This document shows positions 26,286 through 34,789 of a stretch of DNA of 39,131 bases, one piece after another. The notes beneath the pieces were generated by a model. The model did no database searches and was not told the origin of the DNA. It worked only from the letters and a program-made list of their open reading frames with translations. The stretch spans positions 1-39,131 of the forward strand of contig JAJRYT010000230.1 in assembly GCA_024275635.1 (NCBI GenBank), read 5' to 3'. Made by a program: the position numbers and the translations under genes. The stretch comes from Chloroflexota bacterium (lineage in GTDB: Bacteria > Chloroflexota > Anaerolineae > Promineifilales > Promineifilaceae). How positions within the stretch are numbered: position 1 is the first letter of the stretch; each line of letters opens with the position of its first letter.

Positions 26286-29200
26286 CTAATTAGCCGCCTG
26301 GGGGATGGCGAAATAAAAGGTGGTTCCTTTGCCTATTTCACTTTCGACCCAGATACGGCCGTTATGCAATTCTACAATCCCTTTTGTAATAGACAATCCC
26401 AGCCCGGTTCCTGTCGCCTTACGGATATTGGGATCAGCGGCCCGGAAGAATTTGGTAAACAGCATTTTCAGATCGTCTTCAGAAATACCATATCCCTCAT
26501 CTTTAACCGAGCAAACAACCATGGGGACGGCCGGTTGTTCAGACGAAACAGCTACCATATCTGTCCGGACAGTCAGATACACATTCGCCTCCGGCGGCGA
26601 ATATTTGCAGGCATTACTGAGTAAATTTGTCGTTACTTGAACCAATCGTTCTTTATCGCCATATACTAAAGGTAAATCTGTCGGTAAATCTAAACTTAAA
26701 TTAATCCCTTTACCATCACAAGGGCCGCTTACAATTTGTAATGTATCGCTGATAATGTTGGCAAAAGAGGCGGGCGCCAATTCGACACGTAAATGTTTTG
26801 TTTCAATGCGTGAAATATCGGTGAGGTCTTGAATGAGCTGACCCATTCGTTTAATGTTGGCCGCGATCGTTTCCAAAAAGGTTTTCTGTTGATCGGTCAG
26901 ATCGCCGGTCATGCCCGATAGCATGAGGTCGGTGTAACCGCCAACCGACGTCATCGGCGTCTTCAATTCGTGGGAGACCATAGACACAAATTCCGATTTG
27001 GCTTCGTTGGCTTCCTGAACTTGTTCGTATAGGATAGCGTTGGTAATGGCGACAGCGGCATGGTTGGTGACGCGAACGGCCGTTTCCAGAGTCACATTAT
27101 CAAACATGCCCAACTCATCCCCTTCAATCGCAATCGCGCCAATAAGCTGCTGTTTGTGAATGATGGGAACCGTCATCTGTGAATGTGTAGCAAATGACAT
27201 GCGTTTGTAATCCGGTTCCTCATGAACATTGCCCGTTACATGGGGTTCGCCTGTGCGCAGCACCTGGCCGACCAATCCTTTTTGCAACCAATCCACATGA
27301 ACGGCCGTTGGGTCAAAATCGTCGCCATAGCCGCGTCCGGCGCGCAGGCGTGGTAGTCCTTCATTATTTGTCAACACAATGGCGCCAGCCGAGCCGCTGC
27401 AGATACGCAAAATCCAATCCAGCGTTAAATTCAGTACATGATCCAGATCCAATGTTGTGTTCAAATCCCGGTCAAGCTGCTGCAACATAAACAGCTCGTT
27501 TACTCGTTCTTGCAGCGCTTTGTCCGTTTGCTCCCACAACCGCGCATTTTCCAGGGCGACAACCGCTTGTCCGGCAAAAGCAGTCAACAACTGCTGATCT
27601 TCTTCGTCAAAGGGGACGCCATTTCGTTTATTGATAACCTGAACAACGCCTAATACGGCTTTTTGACGTAAGAGCGGCACAGTTAGAATGGATTGTGACT
27701 GGAAATCGGTGCTGGCATCAACGCGATCAAACCAGCGCTTATCATCCTGTACCTGGTTGACTAACACGGGCCGTCCAGTCTGTGCGGCCGTTCCCGCCAG
27801 GCCGGTGCCAATGGTTAATCGTTTCCCCAGTAAATCAGCGCTGGCCGGGCCGCGCACAACGCGGAATTCAAGCTCGCCCGTATCCTCGATGGTTAACATA
27901 AACGTGCCAGCTTCGGTATCCAGAAGCTCGATGGATTTGTCTAGAATGAGTTCCAGCAATGGGTCCAGTTCCAACGTGGCGGCAAGGGAGACCGTTACCT
28001 GGTTGATGATTTCAAGCTGTTGGGCGCGTTCTTCTAGCTGGCGGCGGGTTTGCAGCCGATCAAGGGCAACGGCCGTTCTGTCGGCAAAAACGCCAAACAA
28101 CTGTTCCTCGCGCCGCAGCAGGGTCAGCCCCGGCTCGCCATAAACCGTCTGTAACGCTCCCAATGTGTCGGCTCCGGCATTCAACGGCGCGATGATCCGG
28201 GAACGGCCGTCTTCCTCCTCCGTCATCGTCATCTGCCCCGTCTCCACAACCTGTAAAATATGTGGGTCTTTAACTACCTGGCTGCGCCCTTCCCGCTCAT
28301 GAATACGCTCACCGCCTTCCACATAGAAGGCTGTATAAAGACATCCTATGTCAGGATCGCGCCAGAAAATAACGAAGTTATTCAATCCCAGCAGACGTTC
28401 GTAGTTCACATAAGCCAGTTCGAGTAAATCATCAAAATCAATCGTAAAATTCAAGTGCTGTGAAAACTGGCTCAACAAATCCAATTCGGCAATGCGCGCC
28501 TCCAGCCGCCGGATCACATTCGCCCGCTCCAAACCCAACAGCGATTGGTCGGCCAGCGAACTCAAATAGGACATTTCTGATTGGGTAAAGCGTTTATTAT
28601 CCGACTTGTGTGAAAGGGAGAGCCATCCCAGCAGTTCCTGTCCATTGTTCATGGGCACAAGCGCCGCTGATTCCAACGCAGCCACCGTATCATGATGCTG
28701 ACGGAATGTGTCTGGCCAGGCACGCTCTTCAGACAGATCAATGACGCCAGTTTGGGCACGCATAAACCCGACTACTGGCGAACTTATATCCACCCGCAAT
28801 CTATCACTCCCATTGTAGCCACTGTAGCAGCTCATTTTGTTGTCGGGCAGATAGAGTCGGGGGGTTGTGTTGGGTACGCCGGTTTCCGCGTAACGCAGCA
28901 GCATTTTGGCTACTTGATCCGCGTGAACGGCCGTTTTCAATTCCCGGTTATACGCACGCAACAACTCATCAAACGCAACTGGCTGGCGGAAAAAGGTTTG
29001 CTCCAAACCTTGCTGTAAGCGCGTTCGCAGCGGATCAAATACCAATGCCATCACAACAATGAATGCGGCCAGCAAAATCGGGTTATTAAAATCCAAATAC
29101 GGCGCTAACACCGCCCGCAGACTGCTTACAATAACCGTTAACACCCCAACCAGTAAAACAGTTAAAATGTTAGAAGCAAGCCCTCGCCGCAAGACAATAT

Positions 29201-30350
29201 CCACATCCAGCAAACGATAACGAACAATTGCATACCCAATCACCAGAGGATAAACGACCACTGGCGGTATATAAAATGCTTCTGTCAACCAGGCAAATCG
29301 AATGGGGACGGCCGCCAGGGCAAAAAAGGCAACCAACGGCAAAAAGGCGAAGATCGCGCCAACCAAAACCAGGCGCACTTGCTGCCGCGCCAGCGGCGAG
29401 GGGGACCGGAAGCCGCGGATCGCCAGAATAATAAACGAAGTAACCAATGCAATCCCATTCAGTGCGTAAGCCGCGCGCCAGGGAAGCGCATATGCCCAGG
29501 GATCAGAGGGAAGGTACAGCCACAATTGCCCCCAGATAGCAATGATTATGCCCGGAAGCATGACCAGCCATTTCAGCCAGGGGTGGCGATTGACAAATTC
29601 AATCTCGTAAGGAAAAACAAATACAAGTAGTAAATTAAAGCTGCCAAATAATGAAAGGGCTAACACCCAGAAGCGGACAAAATACTGGGTGGAATTCATA
29701 TCAAATAGTGTCCCGACCGTTAAAGCGCCGTAGGCGGACAACAAGGCGAACATCTGCGCTGCTTCCGTATCGGGCCGCATCCGAAATGTCCAGGCGCCAA
29801 TGAGTAGAACAAAAATACCCACCAGGTAAAATATCCAAAACTGATTCCAGATACCGCCAGACCCCAGGCGAGCCAGTGGAATCGTGATCGTGCGCTCTGC
29901 CAGCATAGCCCTGGCAGGGGGGACATATGAATTTGCGGGTTGGGTAAGGGTTAAGGTGACTTCATCGCCCACATCATGGCTAGAAAGAATGGCTCGAACG
30001 TCAGTCGCGCTGTTAACCGGCATCCCATCAATAGCCAGCAACCGTTCCGGGTATTTTACGGGGGGATCGATTTGCTTGGCCGGCCAGCCGCTTTCTGCAA
30101 TATCGCTGCTGACTTGGTTGGGGTCCATTAGAAAACCGGCAAAGGGAAGCTGCGCCCACCGCACGGCAGTAACAGGCAAAATGAGGTAAATGATTCCGCT
30201 TACCAGCAGAACAGCGGAAACGATGCCGATGCGGATTTGACTGATACGTTTGTCCGTCACTTGGCTGACCTTGTAACCCTGCAACTGGGGAGGGATTTGT
30301 GGGGGGGGTTGTGAAACGTAATAGTGAGGATTTTTCTTATCCCGTTTCAC
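26286..30350 (-). CDS. Large membrane histidine kinase with PDZ-like and multiple GAF domains
   Basis: A 1354-residue kinase. After a Pro-rich N-tail there is one helix at about 40-60, then a PDZ-like segment at about 100-160 (ERLLAIDGMPVNSATDVRAIL, GDEVTLTLTQP). About eight to ten helices follow (about 170-450). Three or four GAF-like domains cover about 470-1110. HisKA has His1127 in VSHELKTPMTSVGGY, and HATPase_c shows NLLSNACKYSPP, DEGYGI and GTGLGLSI. The start is GTG at 30350. The PDZ-like module between helices suggests sensing of an extracytoplasmic peptide or protein end. No response regulator is adjacent, so its partner lies elsewhere. Confidence 0.9.
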   Translation of the reverse strand: MKRDKKNPHYYVSQPPPQIPPQLQGYKVSQVTDKRISQIRIGIVSAVLLVSGIIYLILPVTAVRWAQLPFAGFLMDPNQVSSDIAESGWPAKQIDPPVKYPERLLAIDGMPVNSATDVRAILSSHDVGDEVTLTLTQPANSYVPPARAMLAERTITIPLARLGSGGIWNQFWIFYLVGIFVLLIGAWTFRMRPDTEAAQMFALLSAYGALTVGTLFDMNSTQYFVRFWVLALSLFGSFNLLLVFVFPYEIEFVNRHPWLKWLVMLPGIIIAIWGQLWLYLPSDPWAYALPWRAAYALNGIALVTSFIILAIRGFRSPSPLARQQVRLVLVGAIFAFLPLVAFFALAAVPIRFAWLTEAFYIPPVVVYPLVIGYAIVRYRLLDVDIVLRRGLASNILTVLLVGVLTVIVSSLRAVLAPYLDFNNPILLAAFIVVMALVFDPLRTRLQQGLEQTFFRQPVAFDELLRAYNRELKTAVHADQVAKMLLRYAETGVPNTTPRLYLPDNKMSCYSGYNGSDRLRVDISSPVVGFMRAQTGVIDLSEERAWPDTFRQHHDTVAALESAALVPMNNGQELLGWLSLSHKSDNKRFTQSEMSYLSSLADQSLLGLERANVIRRLEARIAELDLLSQFSQHLNFTIDFDDLLELAYVNYERLLGLNNFVIFWRDPDIGCLYTAFYVEGGERIHEREGRSQVVKDPHILQVVETGQMTMTEEEDGRSRIIAPLNAGADTLGALQTVYGEPGLTLLRREEQLFGVFADRTAVALDRLQTRRQLEERAQQLEIINQVTVSLAATLELDPLLELILDKSIELLDTEAGTFMLTIEDTGELEFRVVRGPASADLLGKRLTIGTGLAGTAAQTGRPVLVNQVQDDKRWFDRVDASTDFQSQSILTVPLLRQKAVLGVVQVINKRNGVPFDEEDQQLLTAFAGQAVVALENARLWEQTDKALQERVNELFMLQQLDRDLNTTLDLDHVLNLTLDWILRICSGSAGAIVLTNNEGLPRLRAGRGYGDDFDPTAVHVDWLQKGLVGQVLRTGEPHVTGNVHEEPDYKRMSFATHSQMTVPIIHKQQLIGAIAIEGDELGMFDNVTLETAVRVTNHAAVAITNAILYEQVQEANEAKSEFVSMVSHELKTPMTSVGGYTDLMLSGMTGDLTDQQKTFLETIAANIKRMGQLIQDLTDISRIETKHLRVELAPASFANIISDTLQIVSGPCDGKGINLSLDLPTDLPLVYGDKERLVQVTTNLLSNACKYSPPEANVYLTVRTDMVAVSSEQPAVPMVVCSVKDEGYGISEDDLKMLFTKFFRAADPNIRKATGTGLGLSITKGIVELHNGRIWVESEIGKGTTFYFAIPQAAN

Positions 30351-30403
30351 GTCAATCTATTCCCAACAAAGTCCCTTTCTTTTTCGATACTTACTTGTAA
30401 CCA

Positions 30404-32644
30404 TTACGGCCGTACTACTACTCTAGCTAATAATAAGCGATTATCAATCCAGTGTCCATCCTCAGCCACTATATTTTGTGGTTCTTTAGTCATGGAGTCA
30501 AGCAAGGCGACGTGAATACGATAAGAACCGGGCGCAAGATCGGGTGGAACGGGGAGCAGATGAGTATCGGCGATAACCTGCCCCGGCATCCAGGTGGCGG
30601 TAGCGGATTGACCGGATTGGGGACGGTCGTTCACCTCCGCGCGCACGCCGCCATTTTCATCCAGCAGGCGAAGCTGAACCAGGTAATCATTTTCCAGGTC
30701 AGGCAGCGCTTCCCAATAAAACGTCACCGCCAAATCGTCGCCCGGCGGCAATTCGCGCCGGTCATAATCATACCCCACCAGCCGAATTTCGTTATTAAAA
30801 TTTTGGTCGAGTGGATTAGGGTAGTCGCTGGCTGCCGGTTCAATGGTCAACGTCCCTAGAATCAGCGCATCGCCCAGACCAGAGCCATCGGCTCCGGTAA
30901 TGCCCAGCCGATAGCCTTCCGGCGCGTACAGGCCGATACTTAAATCGGCCGTTGCCGGCGCGTAGGCAGTTTCAGGCAAGTATAAGCGAATGGATTCGGT
31001 AAAACGGTCGCCGGGCTGCCACTGGCTGCTGGGGAAGTTGCCCAGTCCAGGATGGGTGTCGCGCTGCGCGACCATCGTGTCTATCTCGTCTATAAGATGG
31101 ATGAAGAGGAGGTAATTACCTGGTGGCTGCCCGGTTACTTCCCAATACAGGTCAATATCAATGGGTTCGCCGGGCCGGACGGTTGCAGCGCTGAGTTCAT
31201 AGCCGCGCAAGGTGACAAAGGCATCGAATTGGGCGTTGAGAGGGTTGGGGACGGCCATATCCGCCGCAAAACTTGGCGGCCGGGCGTAAGCTGGCTGTAA
31301 ATAGCCAAATAAGGCAATAATCGTCAACGACGCCATCCCTATATTAGCGATAAGGGCTAACAATAATGAATTGTGAATTGTGAATTGCGAATTGTGAATG
31401 AGGGTTGTCCACTGATGCAGGCCGTAGAACATGAGGACAGCCAGCGCGGGCAAGGCGGGGAAGAAGAAGCGGCCCATCGGTCCGGCGGGGCTGATGAGCA
31501 AATAGCCGAACAAGACGCCGAAAAATAGGCCGGTCGTCAGCAGCAGGAACAGGAGCGATAATCCGGCCTGGCGCAGTTCTTTTTTTTGACGGCGGAGGAG
31601 GGGGATGAGCAGGCCGGTGAGGGAAACGGCCGTTACCCACTTCAATGCCGTGTAAAATCCTTCCGGCAGCGGGATTTGCCCATAGCCAAAACGGCCCCAT
31701 AAACTCGTCCAGGCATAAGGCAGCTCAAACACCGCCACCCCCCAACTCTCCCACGGGTTACGCGCGCCCCACAACTCGGTCAGCCGCTGGACGCCGGTCG
31801 GCTCGCCGTACAAGAGCTGGTTGCGGACAAACCACCAGCCGGCGATGAGCAGTGTCATCCCGGCAATGAGCAGGTTGGCATCCAACCACAGCCGCCACTG
31901 CCGTTTGCGCCAGGCGACATAAGTAACGGCCGTTTCCATCAACAGCGCAATCGCCGCCAGGTTAAATTTACTCATCAACGCCAACCCGAAAAGAGCGCCC
32001 AAAACAACACCCCAACGGCGACTCAATCCCTGTTCATCGCCCAGCAGGCGCACGCAGGCCAGGGTCACGGCCGATCCACTAAGCGCGGCAATCACGTCAT
32101 TGTTGATGGACCCGGCCATGTACACGAACATCGGGTTGAAGGCGACAAAAGCGGTAGCCCCCAGGGCGAGAAACGGCCGTTTCGGCCAGATCGTCCGGCC
32201 AATTAACCAGGTCAGCCACACCACACCCGCGCCCAGCAGCACATTCACAGCGCGGGCCACATGAGCCGCCAACGCCCCGCCGTACCAGGGAAACGCCTCA
32301 TCAGCGCCGTGCAAGTATTGATTTTTGTTATCCGTTCCCACATCCCAATAGCGGTAAGCCCAAAACGGGTTGTCCGGTGGTGCGTAGCAAACATCCTGAC
32401 CGGTGTCGATGCCCGCCGTCGCCAGCGCTGCCAGGGCGTAAAAAAGAGGCGGATGATGGCCTTGCATCCGGCAGGGCAGGTTCCCCTGCACCGGCAGGGC
32501 GTGTTCCTGGGCCACGTAACGCACGAAGCGGTAGTGGCGCAGTTCGTCAGTCGCCTCATGCAGGGGGTTGATGATGCTGGAAGCCAACGCCAGAGCGATA
32601 AAGGCCAGCAAAACGGCGATCATCCCCTTCGTTTCAATCTTCAA
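30404..32644 (-). CDS. GT-C family membrane glycosyltransferase with two C-terminal beta-sandwich repeats
   Basis: A 746-residue polytopic protein. Helices span residues about 8-470. The acidic loop NPLHEATDELRHYRFVRY after helix 1 and QGHHPPLFYALAAL fit GT-C enzymes that use polyprenyl-phosphate sugars. The C-terminal 270 residues hold two related beta-rich repeats, TVRPGEPIDIDLYWEV and ELPPGDDLAVTFYWEA, each followed by a WQPG or WMPG turn. A repeat of GAATTGT units (31361-31400) is inserted in frame and encodes IHNSQFTIHNS before the last helix. The start may be TTG at 32644, overlapping the previous stop, or ATG at 32623. Confidence 0.82.
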   Translation of the reverse strand: MKIETKGMIAVLLAFIALALASSIINPLHEATDELRHYRFVRYVAQEHALPVQGNLPCRMQGHHPPLFYALAALATAGIDTGQDVCYAPPDNPFWAYRYWDVGTDNKNQYLHGADEAFPWYGGALAAHVARAVNVLLGAGVVWLTWLIGRTIWPKRPFLALGATAFVAFNPMFVYMAGSINNDVIAALSGSAVTLACVRLLGDEQGLSRRWGVVLGALFGLALMSKFNLAAIALLMETAVTYVAWRKRQWRLWLDANLLIAGMTLLIAGWWFVRNQLLYGEPTGVQRLTELWGARNPWESWGVAVFELPYAWTSLWGRFGYGQIPLPEGFYTALKWVTAVSLTGLLIPLLRRQKKELRQAGLSLLFLLLTTGLFFGVLFGYLLISPAGPMGRFFFPALPALAVLMFYGLHQWTTLIHNSQFTIHNSLLLALIANIGMASLTIIALFGYLQPAYARPPSFAADMAVPNPLNAQFDAFVTLRGYELSAATVRPGEPIDIDLYWEVTGQPPGNYLLFIHLIDEIDTMVAQRDTHPGLGNFPSSQWQPGDRFTESIRLYLPETAYAPATADLSIGLYAPEGYRLGITGADGSGLGDALILGTLTIEPAASDYPNPLDQNFNNEIRLVGYDYDRRELPPGDDLAVTFYWEALPDLENDYLVQLRLLDENGGVRAEVNDRPQSGQSATATWMPGQVIADTHLLPVPPDLAPGSYRIHVALLDSMTKEPQNIVAEDGHWIDNRLLLARVVVRP
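31361..31400. repeat. In-frame GAATTGT tandem repeat inside a glycosyltransferase gene
   Basis: TGAATTGTGAATTGTGAATT and further GCGAATTGTGAATG units run on the plus strand. The coding strand gives IHNSQFTIHNS in a loop before a membrane helix. The frame is kept open. Confidence 0.75.
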
Positions 32645-32663
32645 TCGCCAATCTCCAATCGCA
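32633..32663. repeat. CAATCT repeat forming a gene stop/start junction
   Basis: The plus strand reads TCAATCTTCAATCGCCAATC followed by TCCAATCGC. On the coding strand this is the last codons of one glycosyltransferase (LRLEIGD-stop) and the possible TTG start of the next, overlapping as TTGA. Confidence 0.7.
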
Positions 32664-34683
32664 AATGATCGCGCCCGTCCTCAGTTAAAATGCGTTCGTT
32701 GGTCATGGGGTCGTAGAGGCCGAAAACGGCCGTTTCCGCTCCGCTGTCTTGCGGTGGATTTAACCAATGCTGCTGCACAAATATATCACCCAGCTGCAAG
32801 GTTGTCGGATCAACCCATAAACCATCATCACCTGTTAAGAAATCGCCGTCAGCGTCCCAAAGCTGGCCGAATACTTTCAGGCGCGGCCCGGCGTACATGC
32901 CCGGCGGCGGTGGGTTGCTGATGAGGGGCTGGTCGGGCAGGTCTAATTCACGGCCGACCTGCCAGCCGAGTTCCAAAACGTGGCTGTCCGAATAGTAATT
33001 GGCGTAAACCCAACACAACCCATTCACAAAACAAACCGGCTCCGCCATCTCAATTTCCTTAACAATCCGGTTCAACGCATACCCCCCGCCCTGCACCGCC
33101 TCCCCCCGAATATTGACCATCGGCTCATACCAATCTGCATACGTCTCGGCGATGCCCGGATAGATGGTGAAGCTGCGCGGCGGCTGCAACAAAATCGCCC
33201 GCTCCGGGTTGAACCAGCGCGCCGTTACCGGGATGTCCTCTTGCAGGCCAATCTCAAACGCCAGCCTGTCCCACGGTCCGGCTAACAGACCGGCAACGCC
33301 GATATCTCCTGCCGGATTGCTGTTGAGAAAATCTGTCAGTTCCTGAATATCAGCCCGGTACAAAAAGCGCACCATCCCCCGCTGCGGCCAGTTCACAAAA
33401 TAATCAGGCAAGTCGCGCCCGGCAATGCTGAATAGGAGGACGGCCGTCAAAATGAGGAAGATTGATGATTGAAGATTGATGATTGGTGGGCGTTCCCTTT
33501 CAATCTTCAATCTTAAATCTTTAATCTTCCAAACCGGCAGCGCAGCCAGCAAATAGACCGCCGGTTGGGCCAGAATGGTATGCCCCAAACTGCCCGGCGG
33601 CACGCTGATGAAGCCGGGGGAGATGCCGGCCAGCCACCAGAGCAGGAGGAAGGCAGCGGCAAGGGAGTCGCGGGAGGCGGGGCGCGAGGAGCGGGAAAGG
33701 ATTGGCTTGAGGGTGCGCCAAAGGGCGATGGCAACGCCCGCCCAGAAGAATATAGCGCCGATGGGGCCGAAAACGGGACGGTGGGGGATGTTGTACAGCC
33801 ATTCGTCATCTCCGTCGCTGTGGAACATGCTTAGGGTAATGCGGATATGGTTCCACAGCGGCTCAAAGTTACCTGCCTGCGCCTCGACCAGCGGCACGGC
33901 CAGCTCGGCCACGCGGGCGTCGGATTCGGGCTGTTGGCTTAAGGCGCTCAGGAGGGGGAAGATGAGAACGGCCGTTACCCCCAACAGCGCCGCCCAGCCT
34001 CGCCAATTCTGCTTAAATCGTTCCCGGTCAACCAGGAACACATAAGCTATAAATGCCAGCAAAATCAACGGCGCCCCGCGTCCGGCAAAATAGGTGTAAA
34101 AGCCGAGGGAGATGAAGAGGGCGGTAAAGAGGTAATTGGTAATTGGTAATTGGAGAGTAGAGACCAGGCGGCGCTGGCCACTTCCCAATCTCCGATCTCC
34201 AGTCTCCACCCCACGCCAGAAAAAGTAAAATGCGGCTACAGTCAGCAAGGGCATCAGGATGTGGCGTAGGCCCATGCGGGAATACATGAGCGACCAAAAG
34301 CTGAAGGTCAATCCAGCCGCGGCCGTAAATCCGGCCAATGGGCCGAACAATCGCTTTCCCAACAAATAGGTAAGGGGGACGGCCGTTGTCCCTAAAATAA
34401 CCGACAACAACCGAATGCCGGCCACGCCGGGACCAAACACGCCTAAAAAGAGGGCGTTAAGCGCATGGTACAATGCTTCATGCCCGGACGCATCGGCATA
34501 ATAAACAGCCAGGTCGCCATTCAGCACCTTTTGTGAGATAACGAGCGAGTTAATGAGTTCATCGTCGCGCCAGCCAGGGGGAACACGGCCAAGCTGCCAG
34601 AGGCGGAGAGCAAAGGCGAGCAAGGTCAAAGCCAAAAGCGTGATACGCAAGGCGCGTGGCGTGAAACGGGATGATTGTTTCAT
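32641..34683 (-). CDS. GT-C family membrane glycosyltransferase (PMT/ArnT-like), B
   Basis: A 680-residue polytopic protein. The acidic motif VPPGWRDDELINSL after helix 1 fits the catalytic loop of dolichyl/polyprenyl-phosphate mannosyltransferase relatives. Helices span residues about 12-420; a soluble domain follows, ending in a beta-rich module. Two repeats are inserted in frame: 34131-34208 encodes RRLGSGQRRLVSTLQLPITNY, and 33456-33530 encodes KIKDLRLKIERERPPIINLQ. Both sit at loop-to-helix edges. It is a paralogue of the protein encoded at 34790 and overlaps the next gene by 4 bases. It likely adds sugars to an envelope lipid or protein. Confidence 0.85.
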   Translation of the reverse strand: MKQSSRFTPRALRITLLALTLLAFALRLWQLGRVPPGWRDDELINSLVISQKVLNGDLAVYYADASGHEALYHALNALFLGVFGPGVAGIRLLSVILGTTAVPLTYLLGKRLFGPLAGFTAAAGLTFSFWSLMYSRMGLRHILMPLLTVAAFYFFWRGVETGDRRLGSGQRRLVSTLQLPITNYLFTALFISLGFYTYFAGRGAPLILLAFIAYVFLVDRERFKQNWRGWAALLGVTAVLIFPLLSALSQQPESDARVAELAVPLVEAQAGNFEPLWNHIRITLSMFHSDGDDEWLYNIPHRPVFGPIGAIFFWAGVAIALWRTLKPILSRSSRPASRDSLAAAFLLLWWLAGISPGFISVPPGSLGHTILAQPAVYLLAALPVWKIKDLRLKIERERPPIINLQSSIFLILTAVLLFSIAGRDLPDYFVNWPQRGMVRFLYRADIQELTDFLNSNPAGDIGVAGLLAGPWDRLAFEIGLQEDIPVTARWFNPERAILLQPPRSFTIYPGIAETYADWYEPMVNIRGEAVQGGGYALNRIVKEIEMAEPVCFVNGLCWVYANYYSDSHVLELGWQVGRELDLPDQPLISNPPPPGMYAGPRLKVFGQLWDADGDFLTGDDGLWVDPTTLQLGDIFVQQHWLNPPQDSGAETAVFGLYDPMTNERILTEDGRDHLRLEIGD
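33456..33530. repeat. In-frame foldback repeat, GATTGATGATTGAA type
   Basis: GGAAGATTGATGATTGAAGA on the left faces CAATCTTAAATCTTTAATCTTCC on the right around GGTGGGCGTTCCC. The arms could form a long stem in mRNA. It encodes KIKDLRLKIERERPPIINLQ within glycosyltransferase B. Confidence 0.8.
34131..34208. repeat. In-frame repeat, GGTAATT left arm and CCAATCT right arm
   Basis: GGTAATTGGTAATTGGTAAT on the left and CCCAATCTCCGATCTCCAGT on the right flank a G/C-rich centre AGGCGGCGCTGGCC. The reading frame of glycosyltransferase B continues through it. Confidence 0.75.
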
Positions 34684-34789
34684 CGGGTTATAGAATTCCT
34701 CGATATCATTTGTGCCAACCGCGCAAATAATGATGGGTGGTGATTTTCACTTTAGTCACTTCCCCCTTTAGCCGCTTCCCACTTGCAGT

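Noticed and set aside
33456..33530. CRISPR-like array made of repeated GATTGAAGATTGATGATT units
   Set aside because: Units are adjacent and inverted with no spacers of constant length, and they lie in an open coding frame.
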